From assembly GCA_016795425.1 (NCBI GenBank), contig JAEUHG010000067.1:1-64000 (forward strand): a stretch of DNA of 64,000 bases. The letters are read 5' to 3'. Source of the stretch: Verrucomicrobiales bacterium. Its GTDB lineage: Bacteria > Verrucomicrobiota > Verrucomicrobiia > Limisphaerales > CAIMTB01. Below are positions 55,922-64,000 of the stretch, piece after piece. Both the position numbers and the translations under genes were made by a program. Under the pieces are notes generated by a model. That model saw only the letters and a program-made list of their open reading frames with translations, did no database searches and was not told the DNA's origin. Within the stretch, counting starts at the first letter, position 1, and each line of letters starts with the position of its first letter.

Positions 55922-56590
55922 ATGTTTAGCGGGATTGTGGAGGAAGCCGGCCGGATTCACCGAATCCGGCGCACCCAGCAGGGGATTCGCATGGAAGTGC
56001 AATGCGCCAAGGTTGGGCGCGGCACCAAGATAGGCGACAGCGTGGCGGTCAACGGCTGTTGCCTGACCCTCGTTGGATTGGCGCGAATGGGACGAGGATG
56101 GCGGCTGCACTTCGACCTGTTGGAGGAGACCTGGCGGAAGACGAGTTTTGACGGACTCGACAAGGGTTCGCTGGTGAACCTCGAGGGCTCGCTTCGGTTG
56201 AACGACCGAATTGGCGGACATTTCGTCACGGGCCATGTGGATGGCACCGGCGAGATCACGCGGTGGGAGAAGTCAGGCGCGGACTGGGTATTGGAGGTGA
56301 AGCCGCCGGCTTCGATGATGAACTACTTTATCTACAAGGGGTCGGTGGCCATCGACGGCATCAGTCTGACCGTGGCTGAGGTGATCAAGGATCGGATCCG
56401 GATTTGGATCATTCCACACACGTGGGAGGTGACCAACCTCCAGGAGAGGACGGTCGGGCACCGCGTCAATCTCGAGGCCGACCTGCTTGGCAAATACGTC
56501 GAGCGCCTTATTGAAGCTCGGGACGAGAGAGGGTCCGGCCGGCGGCCTTCTTCGAGTAGGGCTCGATCACGCGCACGCGCATCGAGCTGA
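55922..56590 (+). CDS. ribE: Riboflavin synthase alpha subunit
   Basis: The 222-residue protein has two lumazine-binding repeats: MFSGIVEEAGRI with NGCCLTL and GGHFVTGHVD, then SGADWVLEV with SVAIDGISLTV, NVHTWEVTN-type positions. It makes riboflavin from two lumazines. The C-terminal 20 residues are Arg/Ser-rich. Its 3' end overlaps the convergent lipoprotein gene by 83 bases. No FMN riboswitch was recognised in the 118 bases upstream. Confidence 0.94.
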   Translation: MFSGIVEEAGRIHRIRRTQQGIRMEVQCAKVGRGTKIGDSVAVNGCCLTLVGLARMGRGWRLHFDLLEETWRKTSFDGLDKGSLVNLEGSLRLNDRIGGHFVTGHVDGTGEITRWEKSGADWVLEVKPPASMMNYFIYKGSVAIDGISLTVAEVIKDRIRIWIIPHTWEVTNLQERTVGHRVNLEADLLGKYVERLIEARDERGSGRRPSSSRARSRARASS

Positions 56591-56771
56591 TCTCGACCAC
56601 CTGTCCCGAGCCGTCCTTGTAGACGTATTTGCTTTGGACGAGGCGGGGTTTGTTGGCGGTGACGATCTTGGCGCCCGACGTGGTGGTGATCAGGTAACGC
56701 CCGGAACAACCGGTGGCAACCAGGGCGCAACCGAGAATCAGGGCGGACAAGGAACGGCGAAAGGGTTTCAT
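56508..56771 (-). CDS. Small YgdI/YgdR-type lipoprotein
   Basis: The 87-residue product has a lipoprotein signal (MKPFRRSLSALILGCALVATGC) with lipobox VATGC, then a YgdI/R-like short beta domain (GRYLITTTSGAKIVTANKP; YVYKDGSGQVVEISSMRVR). It is the DUF903 family; role unknown. ATG 56771 is chosen because it begins the signal peptide. Its 3' end overlaps riboflavin synthase by 83 bases. Confidence 0.8.
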   Translation of the reverse strand: MKPFRRSLSALILGCALVATGCSGRYLITTTSGAKIVTANKPRLVQSKYVYKDGSGQVVEISSMRVRVIEPYSKKAAGRTLSRPELQ

Positions 56772-56854
56772 GGGATCAGGCAAGGGCCGGCGGGAGTCGT
56801 CAGGGTCTGATCCGGAGGAGACGAATGGCGTCGGGATCGGGATCGGTCGTTCGT

Positions 56855-56939
56855 TGGTGCGCACGGCAGGACTTGAACCTGCACGGATTACTCCACTACC
56901 ACCTCAAAGTAGCGCGTCTGCCAATTCCGCCACGTGCGC
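56855..56939 (-). tRNA. tRNA-Leu(GAG)
   Basis: The 85-base RNA has a seven-base acceptor stem (GCGCACG/CGTGCGC), the D-arm GGCGGAATTGGCAGAC typical of tRNA-Leu, the anticodon loop TTGAGGT with GAG, a long variable arm, the T-loop GGTTCAAGTCC, and an encoded CCA. The neighbours are the small lipoprotein and trpB genes. Confidence 0.94.
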
Positions 56940-56998
56940 GACCGGCCGGGGATTTATGAAGTGCCGATGCTCCGGGTTGCAAGCGGTTTTCCAAACTC

Positions 56999-58222
56999 CT
57001 AGACGGGCATGGCGAGGTTCAATCGGGCGGCGACCTGGGCGACATCCTTGTCTCCGCGCCCCGAAAGGTTGACGATCATCAGCGCGTCCTTCGGCATTTC
57101 CGGCGCGCGCCGAATGGCCTCGGCAACGGCGTGCGACGATTCCAGGGCAGGAATAATCCCCTCCAAACGGGCCAACCGCGTGAAGGCTTCAAGGGCCTTA
57201 TCGTCGGTGGCATAGGTGTATTCCACCCGACCCTGATCGTGAAGCCAGGCGTGTTCCGGTCCAACGGCGGCGTAGTCTAGCCCCGCGCTCACGCTATGGG
57301 TGAGTTGGATCTGGCCGTGGTCGTCCTGGAGGATGTAGCTGCGGGTTCCCTGGAGCACGCCGAGGGAGCCGCCGTGAAACCGGGCCGCGTGCTTTTCGGG
57401 CACGATGCCAAGGCCGCCGGCTTCGACGCCGCACATGCGAACCTTGGGATCCTCGAGAAAGGCATGGAACAAGCCGATGGCATTGGAACCGCCACCGACA
57501 CAAGCGAGCAGAAGGTCGGGAAGCCGCTGTTCCTGAGCCAGGATCTGCGCGCGGGCTTCCTCGCCGATGATGCGGTGGAAGTTGCGGACCATCACCGGAT
57601 AGGGGTGCGCACCATAGGCGGTGCCGAGGATGTAATGGGTGTGGCGAACGTTGGTGACCCAATCGCGCATGGCTTCGTTGACGGCCTCCTTCAGCGTTCG
57701 TTGGCCGGCGTGGACGGGGACCACATCGGCTCCCAGCATCTTCATCCGGTAGACATTGAGCGCCTGGCGCTCGCAGTCGACGGCCCCCATGTAAATGACG
57801 CATTGCAGTCCGAACATGGCGGCGACGGTTGCCGTGGCGACGCCGTGCTGCCCGGCGCCGGTCTCGGCGATGACGCGCGTTTTATTCATCCGCTTGGCGA
57901 TCAACGCCTGGCCAAGGGCGTTATTGATCTTATGGGCTCCGGTGTGAAGGAGGTCTTCGCGCTTGAGATAGATCTTGGCGCCGCCCAGTTCCCGGGTGAG
58001 CCGTTCGGCGAAGTACAGCGGCGTGGGACGCCCGACGAACTCGCGCAAATAGTAGCTCAGCTCGCGCTGGAATTCGGGATCCTGCTGGCACCGGAAATAC
58101 TCCCGCTCCAGCTCCTGAAGCGGGTAAACCAGCGTCTCCGGCACATACCGCCCACCGTAAGGGCCGAAATGGCCCGCGGCATCGGGGACGTTGGAAATGG
58201 CGGCTTCCGCGGCGGCAGTCAT
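56999..58222 (-). CDS. trpB: Tryptophan synthase beta chain
   Basis: The 407-residue protein starts at ATG 58222 and has the PLP lysine Lys98 in [15 protein letters not shown], the phosphate-binding [10 protein letters not shown], and [16 protein letters not shown] at the N-terminus, all as in TrpB. It condenses indole with serine. No trpA is downstream (the tRNA follows). A longer upstream frame (to 59041) crosses other genes and is not part of it. Confidence 0.97.
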   Translation of the reverse strand: MTAAAEAAISNVPDAAGHFGPYGGRYVPETLVYPLQELEREYFRCQQDPEFQRELSYYLREFVGRPTPLYFAERLTRELGGAKIYLKREDLLHTGAHKINNALGQALIAKRMNKTRVIAETGAGQHGVATATVAAMFGLQCVIYMGAVDCERQALNVYRMKMLGADVVPVHAGQRTLKEAVNEAMRDWVTNVRHTHYILGTAYGAHPYPVMVRNFHRIIGEEARAQILAQEQRLPDLLLACVGGGSNAIGLFHAFLEDPKVRMCGVEAGGLGIVPEKHAARFHGGSLGVLQGTRSYILQDDHGQIQLTHSVSAGLDYAAVGPEHAWLHDQGRVEYTYATDDKALEAFTRLARLEGIIPALESSHAVAEAIRRAPEMPKDALMIVNLSGRGDKDVAQVAARLNLAMPV

Positions 58223-58324
58223 GCGGCGGACAACATAACGGGGTGGCGCCAAGGGAAAAAGCAAAGTTGATCGGGTGGGATGGGATTTGGCAGACGGCGG
58301 GTTCCCAGGCATGGTCGCGGCCTT

Positions 58325-58885
58325 ATGATGACGCTTCTCGTCGGGACCAATCGTCCTGGCAGCAATACCCGAAAAGTGGTTTCCGAATTGGAGCGGTTGT
58401 ACGCCGAAATCCAGGTCCCGGTGGCGGTCGTCGATCTGGCCAAACTGCCGCTCGACCTGTTCCTGCCCTCCTCCTATGGCCAGAAGCCGGCTGGGTTTTC
58501 CCCGTTCAATGATGCGATTCTGGCGTCGTCCGGCATCCACGTGGTGACGCCGGAGTACAACGGAAGCGTTCCGGGTGTGCTGAAGTACTTCATCGACATG
58601 TTGAAGTTCCCCGAAAGTTTTGAACATCGACCCGTGTGTTTCACCGGGGTGGCGGCTGGAATGTGGGGCGCGCTGCGGCCGGTCGAGCAATTGCAGGCCA
58701 TCTTCGGGTATCGGAATGCGTACCTCTACCCCGAGCGGGTCTTCCTGGCGCGCATTGGGGATTTGTTGGACGACCATGGCCGTCTGAAGGACGCGGAGTT
58801 GGTGGATCGTTTGCGCAAGCAGGCCGCCGGTTTTGTCGACTTCGTCGAAAAACTGCGCCGAACGTCCTTGCGCAAGGCAGCGTAA
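58325..58885 (+). CDS. NADPH-dependent FMN reductase-like flavoprotein
   Basis: The 186-residue product matches the flavodoxin-like reductase family: [16 protein letters not shown] (FMN phosphate loop), [20 protein letters not shown] (conserved PEYNGS), and [14 protein letters not shown] positions near the end. ATG 58325 is chosen over an upstream one at 58280 because the fold starts there. It is divergent from trpB. It reduces flavin or quinone; physiological substrate unknown. Confidence 0.88.
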   Translation: MMTLLVGTNRPGSNTRKVVSELERLYAEIQVPVAVVDLAKLPLDLFLPSSYGQKPAGFSPFNDAILASSGIHVVTPEYNGSVPGVLKYFIDMLKFPESFEHRPVCFTGVAAGMWGALRPVEQLQAIFGYRNAYLYPERVFLARIGDLLDDHGRLKDAELVDRLRKQAAGFVDFVEKLRRTSLRKAA

Positions 58886-58941
58886 CCCGAGGCTGATTCC
58901 TGGATTTAACAACGATGGATGTCTTTGGAATCCAACCCACC

Positions 58942-59766
58942 ATGAATTCCCTATCGACCCGAGTGGCTGTTTGCAGTTGGTCCCTGCAGCCCAGGACTCC
59001 CGCCGAACTGGTTCAACGCCTTGGCGAGACGGGCGTTGCACGCGTGCAACTTGCCCTGGATCCGCTGCGTGACGAACCGGCCGTTTGGGGGGACACGCCT
59101 CAACGGCTTGCCGACGCCGGCCTCGGAATTGTCTCCGGAATGTTCGGCACCCTGGGTGAGGACTACACCAGCCTCGAAACCATCAAACGCACCGGTGGCA
59201 TCGTGCCCGACGCCACCTGGGATGCGAATTGGCGCAACATCCAGGCAACCGCTGATTTGGCGTCCCGCCTCAAGATTCCCCTGGTCACCTTTCACGCCGG
59301 CTTTCTGCCTCACGATCCCTCCGACCCCGACTGTCAGAAGCTCTCGAAACGGCTGAGACAGGTGGCCCAGGTGTTTGCGGACCGCGGGATTCGGCTGGGA
59401 CTGGAGACTGGACAGGAGTCGGCGGACACCCTGGACGCCTTCCTTTCGAGCCTTGGAAGTCCCAATGTCGGAGTGAATTTCGATCCGGCGAACATGTTGC
59501 TCTACGACAAGGGCGAGCCGGTGGCAGCGTTGCGCCGCCTGGGGCGCTGGCTGCAACAGGTGCACATCAAAGACGCGCGCCGCACCCGGGTGCCGGGAAC
59601 CTGGGGGGAGGAGGTTGTTGTCGGTACCGGCGAGGTGAACTGGGACGGCTTTTTTGGTGCCTTGGGGGAACTGGGATACGGCGGCCCGCTGTGCATCGAG
59701 CGCGAGGCCGGGGACCAGCGAGTGGCCGACATCCGTACGGCCGCGGTATTCTTGGCCCGGCGGTAG
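58942..59766 (+). CDS. Sugar phosphate isomerase/epimerase-like TIM-barrel protein
   Basis: The 274-residue protein (an upstream ATG at 58915 is equally possible) has the xylose-isomerase-like fold: [54 protein letters not shown], and [12 protein letters not shown] with a final CIEREAG. These supply Glu, Asp and His metal ligands. The family acts on sugars or sugar phosphates; the substrate is not clear. No sugar-specific neighbour is seen. Confidence 0.85.
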   Translation: MNSLSTRVAVCSWSLQPRTPAELVQRLGETGVARVQLALDPLRDEPAVWGDTPQRLADAGLGIVSGMFGTLGEDYTSLETIKRTGGIVPDATWDANWRNIQATADLASRLKIPLVTFHAGFLPHDPSDPDCQKLSKRLRQVAQVFADRGIRLGLETGQESADTLDAFLSSLGSPNVGVNFDPANMLLYDKGEPVAALRRLGRWLQQVHIKDARRTRVPGTWGEEVVVGTGEVNWDGFFGALGELGYGGPLCIEREAGDQRVADIRTAAVFLARR

Positions 59767-59787
59767 CAGCCAGATCAGTTTCGACCA

Positions 59788-60726
59788 TCAGGACACCGGA
59801 GATTCCAGGAGGGTCAGGCGGCCCCGCGACGCATCGAGGCGCGCCCGAACTCCTTGGGGAAGGGTCATCTTTCGTGGGATGTGGCCGTAGGCGAGGTTGG
59901 TCAGGACCGGGCCGCGAAAGTCGGCAAGCGTTTCTGCCAGGATTTGGTCCAGGCTGAGGTGGGGTTCCTTCGGCTCGGGATTCGCCTGGGTGAACTGCCC
60001 CACGACCATGCCGGCGAGATGTTCCAGAATACCGGCGTTGTCGAGTTGGGAGAACATGCGATGGATGCGATGCAGTTCTTCGCGCACGTCTTCCACAAAG
60101 AGCAGGGCGTGGTGGAAATCCGGTTGAAACGGGGTTCCCAGCACGCTGACCACCAACGAGAAACAGCCCCCAAGCAGGCGTCCCTCAGCGCTGCCCTTCC
60201 GGAAGATCGTCGGTGCCATGTCCTCCGGGTGGGGCAAGGTCCGCCGCGCCCGGCAGGAGGTCAGCAGGTCCCAGAAGGCTTCTTCGGTGAATGGATCCGG
60301 ATTCGACCAGAACTCCACGCCGGGCATGGGGCCGGAGAAGGTGATCAAGCCCGTTTTCCGCCATAACGCCAGCTGAAGAAACGTGAGGTCGCTATATCCT
60401 ACGAGGATTTTTGGATGGCGCCGAATGCGGTCGTAATCCAGCCGCTTGAGCAACCGACAGCAACCGTTGCCTCCGCGGATCGCGAACAACGCCGCGACAT
60501 GGGGATTGGCAAACATCGCGTTGACGTCCGACGCCCGTTGATCGTCGGTGCCGGCGGAGAATCCGTGCCGCGATTCCAAATGTCTGGCGACCTCGACGCG
60601 ATATCCCAGCCCTTCGAGGTAGCGGACGCTTCGTTCGACGATTTCGTGTCGGGCGGGCGGGCTGGCGGGGGCGACCAGACCGATGACATCCCCGCGGCGC
60701 AGACGGGGGGGAGGACGCGGGGTCAC
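59788..60726 (-). CDS. LD-carboxypeptidase (peptidase family S66)
   Basis: The 312-residue protein has the S66 elements: GLVAPASPPA, the nucleophile Ser in VGYSDLT, Glu in LFVEDVREE, and His in YGHIPRKMTLPQG, giving the Ser-His-Glu triad. It cleaves the L,D bond of peptidoglycan stem peptides and takes part in cell-wall recycling in the cytoplasm. It converges on the TIM-barrel gene. Confidence 0.94.
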   Translation of the reverse strand: MTPRPPPRLRRGDVIGLVAPASPPARHEIVERSVRYLEGLGYRVEVARHLESRHGFSAGTDDQRASDVNAMFANPHVAALFAIRGGNGCCRLLKRLDYDRIRRHPKILVGYSDLTFLQLALWRKTGLITFSGPMPGVEFWSNPDPFTEEAFWDLLTSCRARRTLPHPEDMAPTIFRKGSAEGRLLGGCFSLVVSVLGTPFQPDFHHALLFVEDVREELHRIHRMFSQLDNAGILEHLAGMVVGQFTQANPEPKEPHLSLDQILAETLADFRGPVLTNLAYGHIPRKMTLPQGVRARLDASRGRLTLLESPVS

Positions 60727-61123
60727 GACGAGGGGTGGTCGGGAGGCCGGTTAGGGTCGGCCGGCGGTGGTTTGCGCGCGTGGACAGGTTCGGGTCTCGC
60801 GCCCGATCGGGTTTGGAGTGAGGCGTTCGGATCCTATCGTGGCGGCCTCCACACCGACCCTCTAACGTTTTCAGCGCCGGGCTGTCAATGAAGGCATAGT
60901 CGAGCGTTGATTGCCGTGAATCGGTGGCCGGGCGATGAGGGGCTGGCACGGGTTGAGGCGAAATTGAGGGAGGGAATCCGCGGACGAGGGCGGGGTGCGG
61001 CATCAGGATTTCGGCCAATCCGCCGATAACCTAGAAGTCGCCACGCGTCCTGGGTGGTCGGGTTTGAGGAAGTCCCGGCTCCGGCGTTGAAATCGAGGCG
61101 CGGCGATTCTACTTTTGGACCAG
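60727..61123. other. 397-base divergent gap
   Basis: It separates the S66 peptidase and rhomboid genes. Frames across it are shadow frames without domains. No RNA gene or repeat was recognised. Confidence 0.4.
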
Positions 61124-62014
61124 ATGCTATACGACCGCGACTACATGCGGGGATCCGAGGGGGCATGGTGGCGTTCCCCGGTGTTCCAGCTGCTGGTCGT
61201 GCTGGGGGCGTTGTTCTTCGTCGAGTGTTTTCTCCGGGTGTTCCAAGGATGGTCGCTGGGGGAATATTTTGGATTGAGTTGGCAGGCGGTGCGTCGGCAC
61301 GAGTATTGGCGGCTATTCACCTATCAGTTTCTGCATTCGGCGCCCTGGCCGCTCCATTTTTTGTTCAACGCGCTTGGGCTTTGGTTCTTCGGACGCCCGG
61401 TGCTGGAGACCGTAGGGCGAGGCAGGTTCTGGCTGGTGTATCTGGGCTCGGGCTTTATCGGCGGGCTCTTCGAGTTGGCCGCCCAGGCCTGGCATCCGCA
61501 CTACGGCGTGTCCTGGACGGTGGGGGCATCGGCGAGCGTGCTTGGGTTGGCCGGCGCCTACTGCCTGTTGTTTCCGACGCAGGAGAGCGTTTTCTTCTTC
61601 TACGTGATCCCGGTGCGCCTGAGGTCGATGACCATGTTTTGGGTGCTGCTGGGTTTCAATCTGTTCGGGACGGTATTCCCCCACGGTGGCATCGCCTATG
61701 CCGCCCATGTCGGCGGCATTCTGGCTGGCGCCGCCTACGCTCAACTCCTGCACCAGGACGAGGCGCGGAGTTGGTTCAAGCGTTTGGCGGAGTCCCGAGC
61801 CCGGCGGCGGGATGAGGTGGCGGTGCCGGCGGTGAAGGCGGCCGGCAAGGCGCCGCGAACGACGCAGCAGCCCGAGCCGGAGTCTTCCGAGGATTTCATT
61901 CGGCGCGAGGTGGATCCCATTCTGGACAAGATTACCGCTCACGGGATTCAAAGCTTGACCGAGCGCGAACGTCGCATTCTGGAGAAGGCACGCGAGCGAA
62001 TGCGCAACCGCTGA
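61124..62014 (+). CDS. Rhomboid-family intramembrane serine protease
   Basis: The 296-residue protein has six transmembrane helices, the oxyanion-site Asn in HFLFNALGLW, catalytic Ser136 in VGASASVL and His195 in AAHVGGIL, which form the Ser-His dyad. A soluble C-terminal tail of about 60 residues with a helical motif (FIRREVDPILDKITAHG) is common in this phylum. A TTG start at 61115 is possible, but ATG 61124 fits better. Substrate unknown. Confidence 0.93.
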   Translation: MLYDRDYMRGSEGAWWRSPVFQLLVVLGALFFVECFLRVFQGWSLGEYFGLSWQAVRRHEYWRLFTYQFLHSAPWPLHFLFNALGLWFFGRPVLETVGRGRFWLVYLGSGFIGGLFELAAQAWHPHYGVSWTVGASASVLGLAGAYCLLFPTQESVFFFYVIPVRLRSMTMFWVLLGFNLFGTVFPHGGIAYAAHVGGILAGAAYAQLLHQDEARSWFKRLAESRARRRDEVAVPAVKAAGKAPRTTQQPEPESSEDFIRREVDPILDKITAHGIQSLTERERRILEKARERMRNR

Positions 62015-62099
62015 GGCGGCGGCGCGGGCTCGGGTCGACGGTTTTTTCGGTTTCGTTTCGCGCTTCTACCCGGCCCCCGGCGGATTGCAGAATCCCCCT

Positions 62100-63449
62100 G
62101 TGATTACGCGCTATTCGCGGCCCGAGATGCGGGCGATCTGGACCGACGAGAACAAGCTTCACCTTTGGTTGCGCATCGAATTGCTGGCCAGTGAAGCCCT
62201 GGTGGCCGAAGGAGTGGTGCCGGCGGACGAGTACGCCCGATTGCGTGCCGGGGCCGAGACATGGTTGAAGGACCTGCCCGGATTGGTGGCACGGCAACGG
62301 GAATTGGAGAAGACCTTGAACCACGACGTGATTGGATTCACGACGGCGGTGACGGAGCGAATTCAAGATCGATCCAGTCGGTGGCTCCACTTCGGCCTGA
62401 CCTCCAGCGATGTCGTGGATACCGCGTTCGCGGTGCAGATGGTTCAAAGCGCCGAGATCCTGATCCGGGACGTCGAAGAGGTGCGCGAAGTGATCGGGCG
62501 CCGGGCGCGGGAGCATGCAATGACGCCCTGTATCGGGCGCAGTCACGGGATTCATGCGGAACCGACTACCTTCGGACTCAAACTCGCACTGATGTACGAT
62601 GAGTTTGGGAGGGTCCTGGGACGGTTGCGACAGGCGCGGGTGGCGGCGGCGGTTGGAAAGTTGAGCGGGGCGGTGGGGACCAGCGCGCATCTTTCGCCGC
62701 GCGTCGAAGAGCAGGTCTGTCAGGCGCTGGGGTTGCGTCCGGCGCCCATCGCGACGCAGGTGGTTCCCCGGGATATTCACGCCGAGTTCATGAATGCCCT
62801 GGCCATGGCCGGTGCCAGCATCGAACGCTGGGCGGTCGAGTTCCGGCACTTGCAGCGCACCGAGGTATTGGAGGCGGAAGAGCCGTTTACTCGCGGGCAG
62901 AAGGGCAGCAGCGCGATGCCGCACAAGCGGAACCCGATCACCTGGGAGCGTCTCTCCGGCCTGGCGCGGGTTCTGCGGGGCAACGCCCTGGCAGGCTTGG
63001 AGAATGTCGCCCTTTGGCACGAGCGGGATATCAGCCACAGCTCAGTGGAACGCATCATCTTTCCGGACTCCTGCACCCTGCTGGACTACATGTTCGGCCT
63101 GTTGGTTCGAATGATGGAGGGTTTGAATGTGTACCCTGAGAACATGAAGAAGAACCTCGGGTTAAGCCTGGGCATGTGGAACAGCCAAACCGTGCTTCTG
63201 GCGTTGATTCGCAAGGGACTGACCCGTGAGGAGGCCTACGACTTGGTGCAGCGCAATGCCATGCAAACCTGGGCGGTGAAGCATGCGGGCCGTGACGACG
63301 CCGATTTCTTGCGGCAGCTCCGGTCCGATCCCGAGGTGGCCCGGCATTTTGGTCCGGGCGAACTGGAGGGCCTGTGCTCCATCGACTTCCATCTCAAGGA
63401 AGTCGGACGACGCTTGGCCGCGGTCGGGTTGCCGCTCGCGGCGTCCTGA
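62100..63449 (+). CDS. purB: Adenylosuccinate lyase
   Basis: The 449-residue protein has the fumarase/ASL signature SSAMPHKRNPITWE, the histidine in CIGRSHGIHAEPT, and FGLTSSDVVDTAFAV. It catalyses two steps of purine synthesis. The start is a GTG at 62100 (an upstream TTG at 62085 is less likely). It stops seven bases before the convergent ABC gene. Confidence 0.97.
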   Translation: MITRYSRPEMRAIWTDENKLHLWLRIELLASEALVAEGVVPADEYARLRAGAETWLKDLPGLVARQRELEKTLNHDVIGFTTAVTERIQDRSSRWLHFGLTSSDVVDTAFAVQMVQSAEILIRDVEEVREVIGRRAREHAMTPCIGRSHGIHAEPTTFGLKLALMYDEFGRVLGRLRQARVAAAVGKLSGAVGTSAHLSPRVEEQVCQALGLRPAPIATQVVPRDIHAEFMNALAMAGASIERWAVEFRHLQRTEVLEAEEPFTRGQKGSSAMPHKRNPITWERLSGLARVLRGNALAGLENVALWHERDISHSSVERIIFPDSCTLLDYMFGLLVRMMEGLNVYPENMKKNLGLSLGMWNSQTVLLALIRKGLTREEAYDLVQRNAMQTWAVKHAGRDDADFLRQLRSDPEVARHFGPGELEGLCSIDFHLKEVGRRLAAVGLPLAAS

Positions 63450-63455
63450 TTCGCG

Positions 63456-64000
63456 TCAGCGCTCGATCCAGCCGTCGCGCAGACGGAGAATCCGGTTGCC
63501 GTAGGCCGCCCAATCGTTGTTGTGGGTGACCTGGACGATGGTGGTGCCTGCGGCATTGAGCTTCTTGAACAGCTCCATGATCTCTCGTCCTTGATCCGTA
63601 TGCAGATTGCCGGTGGGTTCGTCGGCGAGCAGGAGCGTGGGTTTGGCAATGATCGCCCGGGCGACCGCCACCAACTGCTGTTGGCCGCCGCTGAGTTGGC
63701 TGGGGTATAAATCCTTCTTGGCCACCATGCCGAAACGATCGAGCAGATCGGCGACCATGGCGTCACGTTCGGCTTTCTTGAGATCCCGATAGGACAGCGG
63801 TAAGTCCAGGTTTTCGGCGACGGTGAGGTCGTCGAGCAGATGGAATTGCTGGAACACGAATCCCACTTCCTTTTTGTTGAGGGCAGCGCGCTGTTTGGGT
63901 GAGAGCGCGTGAACGGCCTCGTTGCGGAAGTGGTAGTCGCCCGTCCATGCGTGATCGTAGAATCCAAGGATGGCCAGCAGCGACGATTTCCCGGCGCCCG
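63456..64000 (-). CDS. ABC transporter ATP-binding protein, LolD/MacB-like (cut by the right edge)
   Basis: The frame is open to the window edge. Visible are the end of Walker A (GAGKSS), the Q-loop [11 protein letters not shown], the signature [14 protein letters not shown], Walker [10 protein letters not shown] and the His switch QVTHNND. The LolD/MacB type is inferred from the [13 protein letters not shown] segment. The start and partner permease lie outside the window. Confidence 0.9.
   Translation of the reverse strand, partial: GAGKSSLLAILGFYDHAWTGDYHFRNEAVHALSPKQRAALNKKEVGFVFQQFHLLDDLTVAENLDLPLSYRDLKKAERDAMVADLLDRFGMVAKKDLYPSQLSGGQQQLVAVARAIIAKPTLLLADEPTGNLHTDQGREIMELFKKLNAAGTTIVQVTHNNDWAAYGNRILRLRDGWIER

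Overview
The window is GC-rich bacterial chromosome, most likely from a Verrucomicrobiota member of the Pedosphaera/Limisphaerales type. That placement is inferred from the gene mix: an FTLVELLVVIAVIAILASLA pseudopilin with a C-terminal H-x9-DG motif, an FG-GAP/UnbV secreted protein, CHRD repeats, a Ser/Thr kinase whose DFG motif reads DIG, an SSS symporter followed by a tiny two-helix protein, FGE-sulfatase-type proteins, and many signal-peptide proteins of unknown role. No rRNA or marker protein was compared, so the family-level placement is tentative. Coding density is high; about 45 genes are supported.

Layout. 1-1259: the 5' part of a tyrosine-recombinase integrase lies just beyond the 3' end of the tmRNA gene (ssrA), the usual signature of an element integrated at ssrA; the element would extend left of the window. 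1553-11842: a membrane TPR protein, a small lipoprotein, an M13 metallopeptidase, a VTC/DUF4956 pair, an SSS symporter with its small companion, a glutathione peroxidase, and a BFN-domain protein overlapping holA. 12209-19681: an FGE-like protein, a LysR regulator, uvrB, and two overlapping trypsin/PDZ proteins, one with an intact triad and one with all three catalytic residues replaced. 19741-25412 (minus strand): an operon-like run of an acyl-CoA-ligase-like enzyme, a two-domain oxidoreductase, a DEDDy exonuclease and a HEAT-repeat protein.

25846-28416 is the most unusual gene: a secreted beta-carbonic anhydrase with all Zn ligands, fused through a flexible linker and transmembrane helices to a full methyl-accepting chemotaxis receptor. 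It is followed by a large membrane protein ending in a CehA/McbA (PHP-type) metallohydrolase, an FG-GAP/UnbV protein, a receptor-like Ser/Thr kinase gene broken by one in-frame TGA, a pseudopilin, an ECF sigma/anti-sigma pair, and a secreted four-repeat CHRD protein with a CxxCH haem motif.

42177-48153 looks like a self-contained sigma-54 circuit: an NtrC-type activator and a histidine kinase in the same stretch, two secreted helical proteins each preceded by a textbook -24/-12 promoter and by TGGGGA-type inverted repeats at enhancer distance, terminators that isolate each unit, and an outer-membrane barrel overlapping the kinase. 50282-53563 holds a second, OmpR-type two-component system transcribed away from an EF-hand secreted protein, with a repeated motif in the shared promoter region. 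The right end is more housekeeping: a phosphotriesterase-like protein, ribD, riboflavin synthase, a small lipoprotein, tRNA-Leu(GAG), trpB, an FMN reductase, a TIM-barrel protein, an S66 carboxypeptidase, a rhomboid protease, purB, and an ABC ATPase cut by the window edge.
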